DNA of 64,000 nt from Streptomyces sp. AC1-42W (GTDB taxonomy: Bacteria; Actinomycetota; Actinomycetes; Streptomycetales; Streptomycetaceae), in the NCBI RefSeq assembly GCF_003248355.1, contig NZ_QKWY01000001.1, forward strand, positions 3,616,001-3,680,000, written 5' to 3'. Below are positions 36,584 through 45,123 of this stretch, one piece after another. Position 1 is the first letter of the stretch; the number at the start of each line of letters is the position of its first letter. The notes beneath the pieces are model-generated. The model was not told where the DNA came from and ran no database searches. It was given only the letters and a program-made list of their open reading frames with translations. Made by a program: the position numbers and the translations under genes.

Positions 36584-36728
36584 GACACGCTGCGGAAGTC
36601 CCGCCTGCCGGACGCCCCCGGTTCGTGCGCCGGAGGGCGGTCGCGTGCGAGGGTGCACGGGTGTCCGGCGTGCCCCGGCGGCCGGACACCCCGTCAGCCG
36701 CCCCCGCACACCGGGAGAACCCGCCCCC

Positions 36729-37661
36729 ATGCACGACCGCCCCGACTTCCTGGTCATCGGCGAATGCGTCGCCGACATCGTCCGGCTGCCGGGCGCCCCC
36801 GACCGGGTCCACCCCGGCGGCAGCCCGGCCAACGTGGCCCACGGCCTGGCCCGGCTCGGCCACGACACCACCCTGCTCACCCAGCTGGGCCCGGACGACA
36901 ACGGGCGGCTGATCCGCGCCCACCTCGCCGGGGGAGGGGTCGCGGTGCGCACCGACGACGCCACCGGCCCCACCCCGGCGGCCGTCGTCACCCTGGACGG
37001 CGAGGGCCGCGCCTCGTACGCCTTCGAGGTCGCCTGGACCCTGGGCCCGGTCGCCCTCGACCGGCGCCCCCGCCACGTCCACACCGGGTCGATCGCGGCC
37101 GTGACCGAACCCGGCGCGGCCACCGTGCACGCCGCCGTCGAGTCGCTGCGGACGACCGCCACCGTGAGCTACGACCCCAATGTGCGGCCCGCCCTGATGG
37201 GCGACCACGACACCGCGGTGCGCCGGGTCGAGCGGTGCGCCGGGCTCAGCGACGTGGTCAAGGCCAGCGACGAGGACCTGGAGTGGCTGTACCCCGGCCG
37301 GGACGCGGTGGCCGCGGCCGGGCGGTGGCTCGCCACCGGACCCGCCCTCGTCCTGGTCACCCGGGGCCGCGACGGGGCCACGGCGCTGCTGCCCGGCGCA
37401 CGGGTGGACATCGGCGCGCTCCCCGCCGAGGTCGTCGACACCGTGGGCGCCGGCGACGCCTTCATGTCCGGCACCCTGCACGCCCTCGCCGCCCACGGCC
37501 TGCTCGGCGGCGACCGCAGGGAACGGCTGCGCGCGACGGACCCGGACACCGTGCGCGACGTCCTGCGCCACGCGGCGGCGTCCGCGGCGGTCACCGTCGC
37601 GCGGGCCGGCGCCAACCCGCCCGACACCGCCGAACTGCGCGCCGCGCTCGACCGCCCCTGA
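36729..37661 (+). CDS. PfkB-family carbohydrate kinase
   Basis: 310-residue ribokinase-fold sugar kinase, fructokinase-like. It starts PDFLVIGECVADIV, has the substrate loop HPGGSPANVAHGLARLG (PfkB signature 1) and ends with the anion hole/catalytic Asp motif VDTVGAGDAFMSG (signature 2). It phosphorylates a sugar with ATP in the cytosol; the exact sugar is not certain, fructose being the most common for this subgroup. The ATG at 36729 has no strong ribosome site. It lies 109 nt upstream of the first ketosynthase gene in the same direction, but nothing in the sequence links the two functions. Confidence 0.85.
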   Translation: MHDRPDFLVIGECVADIVRLPGAPDRVHPGGSPANVAHGLARLGHDTTLLTQLGPDDNGRLIRAHLAGGGVAVRTDDATGPTPAAVVTLDGEGRASYAFEVAWTLGPVALDRRPRHVHTGSIAAVTEPGAATVHAAVESLRTTATVSYDPNVRPALMGDHDTAVRRVERCAGLSDVVKASDEDLEWLYPGRDAVAAAGRWLATGPALVLVTRGRDGATALLPGARVDIGALPAEVVDTVGAGDAFMSGTLHALAAHGLLGGDRRERLRATDPDTVRDVLRHAAASAAVTVARAGANPPDTAELRAALDRP

Positions 37662-37770
37662 CCGACGGCACATTCGGCACCCTCCGCCCGCACCCTGGGC
37701 GCCCCCGAACGCGTTCCCCTTGCGAGGACCGGATTCCGGGGAACCGGACGACACAGGGGAGGGCCGTGCC

Positions 37771-39018
37771 GTGACACGGGACGCGAGGACGACGACCGTG
37801 GTGACGGGCCTGGGCCTGGTCACCCCCGTCGGCGACGACGAGGACACCTTCTGGGCCGGGCTCTGCGCGGGCCGCTCGGCCGCCCGGCACCGCCCGGAAC
37901 TGGCCGGCCTGCCCGCCGACTTCGTCTGCCCGGCCGACCGCACCGACCTGGACGAGGCGCTGGGCGGGCGGACCGGCTGGCGGATGGCCCGGTTCACCAA
38001 GATGGCCCTCGTCGCCGCCCGCCGGGCCGTCGCCGACGCCGGACTGCGCCCGCGCGACTGGGACGGGGACCGGGTGGGCGTCGTGCTCGGCGTCGGCGTG
38101 GGCGGGGTCCCCGTCCTCGTGGACAGCGTCCTCCGGCTCGACACGAGCGGACCGCAGGCCGTCTCGCCGCTGCTCGCGCCGATGATGATGCCCAACGCGG
38201 CGGCCGGTGAGATCGCCATCGACCTGGGGGCCCGCGGCCCCGGCCTCGCCCCGGCCACCGCCTGCGCCTCGGGTGCCACCGCGCTCGCCACCGCGCACGA
38301 CCTGCTGGCCGCAGGCCGGTGCGACATCGTCGTCGCGGGCGGCGCGGAATCCGTGCTGACGCCCCTGGTGGCCGCCGCCTTCGCCCAGCTCGGCGCGCTC
38401 TCGACCCGGACCGGCGACCCGGCCGCCGCCTCCCGCCCCTTCGCCCCCGACCGCGACGGCTTCGTCCTCGGCGAGGGCGCCGCCGTCCTGGTCCTGGAGC
38501 GGGCCGGCCACGCCGCCGCCCGATCCGCCCGCCCCCGGGCCGTGCTCGCCGGAACCGGGTCCACCACGGACGCCCACCACCCCACCGCCCCTGACCCCGC
38601 AGGCCGCGGCGCCCGGCGCGCCGTCGAGGCCGCGCTCGGCGAGGCGGGCTGGGCCGCGCACCAGGTGGACCACATCAACGCCCACGGCACCTCCACCCCG
38701 CTCAACGACGCCATGGAGGCCACGCTGATCGCCGGCCTCTTCCCGCACCGCCCCCCGGTCACCGCCCCCAAGGGAGTCCTCGGGCACACACTCGCCGCCG
38801 GGGGCGCCATCGAGGCCGCCGCCACCGTGCTGACCCTGGAACACGGGGTGATCCCGCCGGTCGCCAACCTGGAGGCCCCGCCCACCGAATGGGACATCGA
38901 CTGCGTCACCGGAGGGCCGCGCCACCACCCGGTCGAGCGGGCCCTCAGCAACTCGTTCGGCTTCGGCGGACACAACGTCGTCCTCGCATTCGAACACGCC
39001 GGACACTCCGTCAGGTGA
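37771..39018 (+). CDS. Beta-ketoacyl-ACP synthase (FabF-like), first of a pair
   Basis: 415-residue condensing enzyme with thiolase fold. The catalytic triad is complete: C165 in TACASGATAL, H305 in NAHGTSTPLND and H339 in GVLGHTLAAGG, so it is a full ketosynthase rather than a chain-length factor. The C-terminal SNSFGFGGHNVV is typical of FabF. It is paralogous to the second ketosynthase 2.4 kb downstream, sharing TTDAHHPT, NAHGT and the PPVTAPKGVLGH region. The GTG at 37771 follows GGGGAGGG. It should elongate acyl-ACP with malonyl-ACP, working with the ACP of this locus. Confidence 0.9.
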   Translation: MTRDARTTTVVTGLGLVTPVGDDEDTFWAGLCAGRSAARHRPELAGLPADFVCPADRTDLDEALGGRTGWRMARFTKMALVAARRAVADAGLRPRDWDGDRVGVVLGVGVGGVPVLVDSVLRLDTSGPQAVSPLLAPMMMPNAAAGEIAIDLGARGPGLAPATACASGATALATAHDLLAAGRCDIVVAGGAESVLTPLVAAAFAQLGALSTRTGDPAAASRPFAPDRDGFVLGEGAAVLVLERAGHAAARSARPRAVLAGTGSTTDAHHPTAPDPAGRGARRAVEAALGEAGWAAHQVDHINAHGTSTPLNDAMEATLIAGLFPHRPPVTAPKGVLGHTLAAGGAIEAAATVLTLEHGVIPPVANLEAPPTEWDIDCVTGGPRHHPVERALSNSFGFGGHNVVLAFEHAGHSVR

Positions 39019-39070
39019 ACAACTGCGCGGGTTCCGGTGTCCTGATCGTGCGACGGTCGTTCAGCCTTGT

Positions 39071-40954
39071 ATGACCACCACGCTCGACAGCCCCGGCGCC
39101 ACGAAGACCGGCGCCGAGCCCCTCGACCGCCCGCTCACCGCCGCACTCCTGGGCGCCGACGCCCGCCGCGAGCACGGATTCTGGCGCCGGCTCGTCGCCA
39201 CCGAGCCGTTCCGCCTGCCCCCCGGCCCCGAGGCCGGCGGCACCCCGGAGGAACGGCTCGTCCGCGCGTACGCACGGCTGCGCACCCTCAACGACGCGCT
39301 GGACAGCGCCGCCCGCCCGGCCGCCGACTTCCGGGCGCTGGCCGCCCTGCACGAGTGGCTGGCGCCCGTCGACCCGGCCCTCGCCACCATCGCCGGAATC
39401 CACTACAACCTCTTCCTCGGCAGCCTCCTCGACCACGACGCGGACGGCTCCCGCGACCTCTCGGACTTCCTCGACCTGCGCCGTACCGGCACCTTCCTGT
39501 GTACGGAGGTGGCCCACGGGAACGACGCCGCCGCCGTCGAGACGACCGCCACCCACGACCCCGTACGCGACGGGTTCGTCCTGCACACCCCGCACTGCGG
39601 CGCGCAGAAGTTCATGCCCAACACCGGCCGGACCGGCGGCCCCAAGTCGGGGCTCGTCGCCGCGCGGCTCGTCGCGGACGGCACCGACCACGGCGTGTTC
39701 CTGTTCCTGGTGCCGCTCACCGGCGCCGTCGGACCCCTGCCCGGCGTACGCGTGCGCCGCCTCCCGGCCCGCATGGGCAGCCCCGTCGACCACTGCCTCA
39801 CCTCCTTCGACCGCGTCTTCGTGACACGCGACGCCCTGCTGTCCGGCCCGCAGGGGCGGATCGGCGACGACGGCGTGTTCCGCAGCGCCGTCGAGGGCCG
39901 CAGGCGCCGCTTCCTCGCCTCGATCGCACGGGTGGTCCCCGGCAGGATCTGCATGAGCGCCAGCGCGGTCGGCTCCGCCCGCGCCACGCTGGCCGTCGCC
40001 GTGCGGTACGGCGGGCACCGCCAGGTCTCGGCGGGCCGGGGCGGGCGGCGGCTGCCCGTGATGGCCCACCGCACCCACCACGGGCCGCTCGCCGAGGCCA
40101 TGGCCACCGTCTTCGCCATGAGCCTGCTGCACCGCCGCGTCCTGGACCGCTGGGAGGCGGCCGCGGCGGGGCCCGAGCCCGAACGCGAGGCGGCCGAACT
40201 ACTGGTCGACGTCGCCAAGGGGTGGATCACCTGGCAGGCCCGCGCGGTCATCGTGGAGTCACGCGAACGGTGCGGCGCCCAGGGGCTGCTGGAGACCAAC
40301 GGCATGGCCGCGCTGGTGACCGGCGTCGAGGGCGCCATCACCGCCGAGGGCGACAACCTCGCCGTGCACGCCAGGGCCGCCGCCGCACTGCTCGCCGCCG
40401 CCGCGGCGGCCGGGCCCGGCCGGGAGCCGGACCCCCCGCTCACCGGGGACCTGGCCGACCCGCGGTTCCTGGCCCGGCTCCTGGGCCGCGCCCAGGACAT
40501 CTGGTTCGCGCGCGCCGGGGCCCGGGCGGCGCCGGTGGCGCTCGGCGACCCGCTGGAGCGCTGGAACGCGGCGGCCGGCCCGGCGCTGCGCGGCGTCGAG
40601 GCCCACGCCTGCCGGCTGGCCGCCGAGGCGTACGTGGACGCCGTCGCGGCGATGCCCCCCGGCCCCGGCCGCGACCGGCTGGGCGAGCTGGCCCGGCTGT
40701 TCGCCCTGGGCCGGGTCGCCCGCGAGAGCGGCAACCTGCTCGCGGCCGGCCACCTGAGCGCCGGTCAGGTCGAGGAACTGACCGACCGCATCGAGGAGGC
40801 CATCGGCGCGGTCGCCCCCCACCTGCCGGAACTCGCCGACTCCTTCGCCTTCCCGGACGAGGTGCTCGCCGACTGGCCGATCACGGACGCCCGGTACGCC
40901 GACGCCTACGACGACCCCGGGGCCCACTGGCACCGGAGGGAGGAGCGCCGGTGA
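39071..40954 (+). CDS. Acyl-CoA oxidase/dehydrogenase-like flavoprotein
   Basis: 627-residue protein, the length of acyl-CoA oxidases rather than the ~380 residues of acyl-CoA dehydrogenases. The middle region has FLCTEVAHGNDAAAVETTAT (flavin-binding TE motif), HCGAQKFMPNTGRTG and RICMSASAVGSARATLAVAV. The C-terminal domain has CGAQGLLETNGM and ITAEGDNLAVHA, where the EGDN Glu matches the catalytic base. It could introduce a double bond into an acyl chain held on CoA or ACP. The ATG at 39071 lacks a ribosome site. The stop overlaps the next small gene (GTGA). Substrate unknown. Confidence 0.82.
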   Translation: MTTTLDSPGATKTGAEPLDRPLTAALLGADARREHGFWRRLVATEPFRLPPGPEAGGTPEERLVRAYARLRTLNDALDSAARPAADFRALAALHEWLAPVDPALATIAGIHYNLFLGSLLDHDADGSRDLSDFLDLRRTGTFLCTEVAHGNDAAAVETTATHDPVRDGFVLHTPHCGAQKFMPNTGRTGGPKSGLVAARLVADGTDHGVFLFLVPLTGAVGPLPGVRVRRLPARMGSPVDHCLTSFDRVFVTRDALLSGPQGRIGDDGVFRSAVEGRRRRFLASIARVVPGRICMSASAVGSARATLAVAVRYGGHRQVSAGRGGRRLPVMAHRTHHGPLAEAMATVFAMSLLHRRVLDRWEAAAAGPEPEREAAELLVDVAKGWITWQARAVIVESRERCGAQGLLETNGMAALVTGVEGAITAEGDNLAVHARAAAALLAAAAAAGPGREPDPPLTGDLADPRFLARLLGRAQDIWFARAGARAAPVALGDPLERWNAAAGPALRGVEAHACRLAAEAYVDAVAAMPPGPGRDRLGELARLFALGRVARESGNLLAAGHLSAGQVEELTDRIEEAIGAVAPHLPELADSFAFPDEVLADWPITDARYADAYDDPGAHWHRREERR

Positions 40955-41106
40955 GGAGCGCGTGGGCGCGCCGCGCGGCCGACGCCGTGCGGGCCGCCGG
41001 GACCGGGGCGGTGCTCCTCGCGTACTGGACCACCGTCGCCCTGCTCGCACGCGGATGCGGCCCGGCGCGGACGAGCGGTGCCGAATCGGTTCGCCGCAAG
41101 GCGTAA
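40951..41106 (+). CDS. 51-residue single-pass membrane peptide
   Basis: Short gene starting at GTG 40951, overlapping the flavoprotein stop (GTGA) with GGAGGGAGGAG just upstream, so translation is well supported. The peptide VRSAWARRAADAVRAAGTGA leads into a hydrophobic helix (AVLLAYWTTVALLARG), then a polar, basic tail with one Cys (GCGPART). Topology suggests positive residues inside at both ends of one short helix. I do not recognise it. Its position between the flavoprotein and the ACP suggests it anchors or assists that enzyme set. Confidence 0.6.
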   Translation: MRSAWARRAADAVRAAGTGAVLLAYWTTVALLARGCGPARTSGAESVRRKA

Positions 41107-41198
41107 CCGGATGGTCGCTGCTCAGTTGTTCCGGCGTCGGGACAGTGCGCGCCGGCGCCGGACACCCCCCACCGGATGGACATGAGGAAAGGAAGACC

Positions 41199-41459
41199 AT
41201 GAGCACGATTCACCCCCGGATCACCGATGTACTCAGCCGTACCTTCAAGATGCCCGTGGCCGAGATCCTCCCGGATTCCACGATGGACAGCCTGGACATG
41301 GACTCCCTCGCGGTCGCCGAGTTCGCCGTCGTGCTCCGGGAGGCCACCGGCGTCGAACTGGACACCGGTACCCTGCACCGGAGCACCACGCTCGCCCAGC
41401 TCTCCGACCACCTGCGCGCGGCGGCCGGCGGCGGCAGCCCGGTGGGCAGCACCCGATGA
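41199..41459 (+). CDS. Acyl carrier protein
   Basis: 86-residue acidic carrier protein. The phosphopantetheine site is S36 in LDMDSLAVAEF, a clear DSL motif. The rest (ITDVLSRTFKMPVAEILPDS, VVLREATGVELDTGTL) fits a four-helix ACP. Start at ATG 41199 after GGAAAGGAAG. Its last bases overlap the second ketosynthase start (ATGA), so the two are translationally coupled. It must be primed by a phosphopantetheinyl transferase, for which the Sfp-type gene at 33667-34380 is a candidate. Confidence 0.93.
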   Translation: MSTIHPRITDVLSRTFKMPVAEILPDSTMDSLDMDSLAVAEFAVVLREATGVELDTGTLHRSTTLAQLSDHLRAAAGGGSPVGSTR

Positions 41460-42682
41460 GGACGCCCGCCATCGCCGTCACCGGGCTGGGCATGATCACC
41501 CCGGTCGGCAACGACACCGAGTCCACCTGGAACGGTGTGTGCGCCGCGGTCAGCCCGGTCCGCACCGTCCCCGCCCTGGCCGGCTGCGCGATCGACTTCG
41601 CCTGCGTGGTCGACGGCATCGACCTGGACGCCGAGATCGGCCGCCGCACCGCCTTCCGGATGGGCCGGTACGTCAAGTTCGCGGTCCTGGCCGCCCGCGA
41701 GGCCGTCGCCGACGCCGGGCTCGACCCGGCCGGCTGGGACGGCAGCCGGGTCGCCGTCGTCGTCGGCACCAGCAGCGGCGGCTCCGCCCACCTCACCGAC
41801 CAGGCGCTGGTCCTGGAGCGGCGGGGCCCGGAGGCGACCTCGCCCGCCGGGGTGCTGCTGACCATCCCCAACATGCCGGCCGCCGAGATCGCGATCGAGA
41901 TGCGGGCCACCGGACCCAGCATGGCCCCCTGCACGGCCTGCTCGTCCGGTGTCACCGCGCTGTCCGTCGCCCGCGACATGCTCGCCGGCGGGCAGTGCGA
42001 CGTGGCGATCGCCGGGGCCACCGAGTCGACCGTCTTCCCCATCGCCATGACCGGGTTCGCCCGCTCCGGCGCCGCCGCCCACCCGGACGGCGGCGACCTG
42101 TCCCGGCTCTGCCGCCCCTTCGCCGCCGACCGGGCCGGGCTCGTGATGGGCGAGGGCGCCGCCGTCATGGTGCTGGAACGCGCGGCCGACGCCGAGGCCA
42201 GGGGCGCCGAGCCGCGCGCCCTGCTCGCCGGCACCGGGGCCACCACGGACGCCCACCACCCCACCAGCCCGCACCCCGACGGCCGGATCGCCCGGGCCGC
42301 CGTGGAGGCGGCGCTGCGCGACGCGGGCTGGCGGGCCGGCGACGTCGAGCACGTCAACGCGCACGGCACGGCGACCGTGCGCAACGACGCCGCCGAGGCC
42401 GCGCTCATCGGCCGGATGTACCCGCACCGGCCGCCCGTCACCGCCCCCAAGGGCGTCCTCGGCCACTGCATGGGCGCCGCCGGGGCCATCGAGGCGGGGC
42501 TGACCGTCCTCACGCTCCAGCGCGGAGTCGTCCCGCCCGTCGCCAACCTGGACGCCCCCGAGCCCGGGTTCGACATCGACTGCGTCACCAAGGAACCGCT
42601 GGTCCGGCCCGTCCGCCGGGCCATCAGCCACTCCTTCGGCTTCGGCGGCCACAACGCGGTGGTCGCGCTCCGCCGCCCCTGA
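41456..42682 (+). CDS. Beta-ketoacyl-ACP synthase (FabF-like), second of a pair
   Basis: 408-residue ketosynthase with an intact Cys-His-His set: C162 in CTACSSGVTAL, H303 in NAHGTATVRND and H337 in GVLGHCMGAAG. The C-terminus SHSFGFGGHNAVVAL is FabF-like. It is clearly paralogous to the ketosynthase at 37771 but divergent enough to be an old duplication. Both keep the active Cys, so this is not the KS/chain-length-factor pair of aromatic polyketide synthases. It is coupled to the ACP by an ATGA overlap and followed 20 nt later by a perfect hairpin. Confidence 0.91.
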   Translation: MRTPAIAVTGLGMITPVGNDTESTWNGVCAAVSPVRTVPALAGCAIDFACVVDGIDLDAEIGRRTAFRMGRYVKFAVLAAREAVADAGLDPAGWDGSRVAVVVGTSSGGSAHLTDQALVLERRGPEATSPAGVLLTIPNMPAAEIAIEMRATGPSMAPCTACSSGVTALSVARDMLAGGQCDVAIAGATESTVFPIAMTGFARSGAAAHPDGGDLSRLCRPFAADRAGLVMGEGAAVMVLERAADAEARGAEPRALLAGTGATTDAHHPTSPHPDGRIARAAVEAALRDAGWRAGDVEHVNAHGTATVRNDAAEAALIGRMYPHRPPVTAPKGVLGHCMGAAGAIEAGLTVLTLQRGVVPPVANLDAPEPGFDIDCVTKEPLVRPVRRAISHSFGFGGHNAVVALRRP

Positions 42683-42702
42683 GCCGGATGCCCGGCCGCC
42701 CG

Positions 42703-42727
42703 GCCGCCTGCGGGGCCCGCAGGCGGC
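42703..42727 (+). terminator. Hairpin terminator after the ketosynthase locus
   Basis: GCCGCCTGCGGG (42703-42714) and CCCGCAGGCGGC (42716-42727) are exact inverted complements around one base, giving a stem of about 10 bp with a tight loop. It separates the acyl-ACP locus from the riboswitch-controlled transporter. Confidence 0.7.
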
Positions 42728-42749
42728 GCTGAGCTGCGCGGACCCTCGT

Positions 42750-42925
42750 GGTAGCGTGCCGGAGCCAGTCGAACTCCACCAAGGAGTCAGGGAATCCGGT
42801 GCGAATCCGGAACTGACGCGCAGCGGTGAGGGGGACGGGCGGGACCACGGCCACTGGCAGACAGCGTCTGCCGGGAAGGCGTCCCGTCCGCGTGAACCCG
42901 AGTCCGAAGACCTGCTGGCGACCGC
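42750..42925 (+). promoter_or_regulatory. Cobalamin riboswitch
   Basis: The conserved cobalamin-aptamer core is readable in order: GGGAATCCGGTGCGAATCC, then GGAACTGACGCGCAGCGGT, GCCACTGG, CGGGAAGGCG and CCGAAGACCTGC. Spacing fits the class I (adenosylcobalamin) aptamer. It lies in the 5' leader of the ABC transporter operon whose first start is 42995. The ~70 nt after the aptamer contain a GGGCC/GGCCC pairing and the ribosome site GAGG, so it probably controls translation. The exact ends are approximate. Confidence 0.88.
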
Positions 42926-42994
42926 CGTCCGGACCGGGCGGCGGGTTCCGTACAGGGGGCCCCGCGCCTGGGCCCAGAGACGCCGAGGTACTCC

Positions 42995-44035
42995 GTGCCG
43001 CCCATAGCCGGCCCCGCCCGTTCCGCCGCCCTGCTCACCGCCGCGCTGCTCCTTTTGACGGCCTGCGGCGGATCACCGCCCGGCAGGGCCGACGCCGGGG
43101 CGAAGGCGGACGGCTACCCGGTCACGCTGAAGAACTGCGGACGCACCGTCACCGTGGACGCCCCGCCCCGGCGCGCCGTCTCCGTCGACCAGGGCACGAC
43201 GGAGATCCTGCTCTCGCTCGGCCTCGCGGACCGCCTCGCCGCCACCGCCACCTGGACCGACCCGGTGATGAAGGGCCTGGAGAAGGCCAACGCGGGCGTG
43301 CCCCGGATCGCCGACAACCGGCCCTCCTCCGAGAAGGTCCTCGACCAGGAGCCGGACTTCGTCGCCGCCGACTTCGAGTCGACCCTCGCCAAGGGCGGCG
43401 TCGCGCCCCGCGAACAGTTCGAGAAACTGGGCGTCCCCACCTATGTGGCCCCGGCCGACTGCACCGCCAAGGACAACACCAAGGACGGCGACGGCGTCCG
43501 CACCGGCGCCCTCACCATGGACAGCGTCTACGCCGAAGTGCGCGACCTCGCCCGGGTGTTCGGCGTGCCCGAGCGCGGCGAGAAACTGGTGGCCCGGCTC
43601 CGCAGCCGCGTCCGCGAGGCGGCCGACGGCCTCGACGCCTCCGGCACCACCGTCCTGTACTGGTTCGCCAACTCCGAGTCCCCGTACCTGGCGGGCTGCT
43701 GCGGGGCGCCCGGCATCATCACCCGCGAACTCGGCCTGAAGAACGTCTTCGACGACACCCACGACGAGTGGCCGCAGATCAACTGGGAGACCGTCGCCGA
43801 CCGCGACCCGGACGTCCTGGTCATCGGCGACCTCACCCGCAAGTCCCAGACCGCCGAGAGCGCCGCCGGGAAGATCGCCTTCCTGGAGTCCAACCCCGTC
43901 ACCCGGAACATGGCCGCCGTACGCCACAAGCGCTACGTCCTGCTCAGCGGCCAGGCGATGAACCCGACCATCCGCACCGTCGAGGGCGTGGAACGGGTGG
44001 CCGCCGGACTGCGCGGGTTCGGGCTCGCCAAGTGA
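42995..44035 (+). CDS. Corrinoid-type ABC transporter substrate-binding lipoprotein
   Basis: 346-residue lipoprotein: signal sequence and lipobox LLTAC with Cys at residue 24. A class III binding protein follows with YPVTLKNCGRTVTVDAPPRR at the start, DQGTTEILLSLGL and SGQAMNPTIRTVEGV near the end. Internal Cys pairs (APADCTAKD, YLAGCCGAPG) may form disulfides. Family members are often named iron-siderophore or putative F420-0 transporters by pipelines. The cobalamin riboswitch directly upstream makes a corrinoid or cobalamin precursor the better guess. The GTG at 42995 has GAGG 6 nt upstream. The stop overlaps the permease start. Confidence 0.85.
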   Translation: MPPIAGPARSAALLTAALLLLTACGGSPPGRADAGAKADGYPVTLKNCGRTVTVDAPPRRAVSVDQGTTEILLSLGLADRLAATATWTDPVMKGLEKANAGVPRIADNRPSSEKVLDQEPDFVAADFESTLAKGGVAPREQFEKLGVPTYVAPADCTAKDNTKDGDGVRTGALTMDSVYAEVRDLARVFGVPERGEKLVARLRSRVREAADGLDASGTTVLYWFANSESPYLAGCCGAPGIITRELGLKNVFDDTHDEWPQINWETVADRDPDVLVIGDLTRKSQTAESAAGKIAFLESNPVTRNMAAVRHKRYVLLSGQAMNPTIRTVEGVERVAAGLRGFGLAK

Positions 44036-45123
44036 CGGACACCCGCCGCCCCGCCGCCCCGCCCGGCCCCACGGAGCGGACACCCGCCGCCCCCGGCCGC
44101 CCCCGGCAGCGCGTCCTGCGCGACGGACTGCTGTGGACCGCCGGCGCCGTGCTGCTCGCCCTGTCCGTCGCGGTCGCCGTCACCATCGGCCCGGCCCGGA
44201 TCTCCGTCCCCGACGTCTGGTCCGCCGTCGCCGCCCACCTCGGCATCGGCGAGCCCCGGCTCAGCCCGATCCGCGACGGCATCATCTGGAACCTGCGCAT
44301 GCCCCGCACCCTGCTCGCCGCCGTCTGCGGCGCCGGGCTCGCCGTGTGCGGGACCGTCATGCAGTCCCTGCTGCGCAACCCGCTGGCCGACCCGTTCGTC
44401 CTCGGCGTCTCCTCCGGGGCGTCCACCGGAGCGGTCCTGGTCGTCGTGCTCGGCGTCGGCGGGGGAGCGGTGTCGCTGCCGGCCGGGGCGTTCATCGGGG
44501 CGCTCTGCTCCTTCGCCCTGGTGATGCTGCTCAGCCACACCCTCGGCGGCTCCACCGACCGCGTCGTGCTCTCCGGGGTCGCCGCCATGCAGCTGTTCTC
44601 GGCGCTCACCTCCTTCGTCGTGATGACCGCCGCCGACGCCGAACAGACGAGGGGAGTGCTCTTCTGGCTCCTCGGCTCGCTCGGCGGGGCCGGCTGGAGC
44701 GACGTACGGATCTGTGCCGCCGTCCTCGCGGTGAGCCTGGCGGTCTGCCTCGGCCACGCCCGGACACTGGACGCGTTCGCCTTCGGCCAGGACGCGGCCG
44801 CCGCCCTCGGGGTGAACGTCGCCCGCACCCGGACCGTCCTGCTCTGCGCCACCGCCCTGCTCACCGCCGCCCTCGTCAGCGCGGCCGGCGCCATCGGCTT
44901 CGTCGGCCTGGTCCTGCCGCACGCGGCCCGTGCGCTCACCGGCTCCGGCCACCGCAGACTGCTGCCGGTCACCGCGCTCGCCGGGGCCGTCTTCCTGGTC
45001 TGGGCCGACACCCTCGCCCGGACCGTCCTCGACCCGCAGGAGGTTCCGGTGGGCGTCGTCACCGCCCTGATCGGGGTGCCCGCCTTCGTCCTCGTCCTCC
45101 ACCGCACCAGGCGGGCGGCATGA
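44032..45123 (+). CDS. FecCD/BtuC-type ABC transporter permease
   Basis: 363-residue membrane permease with about ten helices. Family landmarks are WNLRMPRTLLAAVCGAGLAVCGTVMQSLLR (shortened: RMPRTLLAAV), NPLADPFVLGVSSGAS, FWLLGSL, AFGQDAAAALGVNV and the coupling region AIGFVGLVLPHAARAL. It imports the ligand delivered by the upstream lipoprotein. The GTG at 44032 overlaps the preceding stop (GTGA) and its stop overlaps the ATPase start (ATGA), giving a tightly coupled operon under the riboswitch. Confidence 0.93.
   Translation: MTDTRRPAAPPGPTERTPAAPGRPRQRVLRDGLLWTAGAVLLALSVAVAVTIGPARISVPDVWSAVAAHLGIGEPRLSPIRDGIIWNLRMPRTLLAAVCGAGLAVCGTVMQSLLRNPLADPFVLGVSSGASTGAVLVVVLGVGGGAVSLPAGAFIGALCSFALVMLLSHTLGGSTDRVVLSGVAAMQLFSALTSFVVMTAADAEQTRGVLFWLLGSLGGAGWSDVRICAAVLAVSLAVCLGHARTLDAFAFGQDAAAALGVNVARTRTVLLCATALLTAALVSAAGAIGFVGLVLPHAARALTGSGHRRLLPVTALAGAVFLVWADTLARTVLDPQEVPVGVVTALIGVPAFVLVLHRTRRAA

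Noticed and set aside
37771..42682. Type II aromatic polyketide minimal PKS (KS, chain-length factor, ACP)
   Set aside because: Both ketosynthases keep the active-site Cys, and no cyclase, aromatase or ketoreductase is present.
37771..42682. The two ketosynthase genes as a recent tandem duplication or assembly duplication
   Set aside because: They share motifs but differ throughout, and distinct genes lie between them, so an old paralogous pair is more likely.
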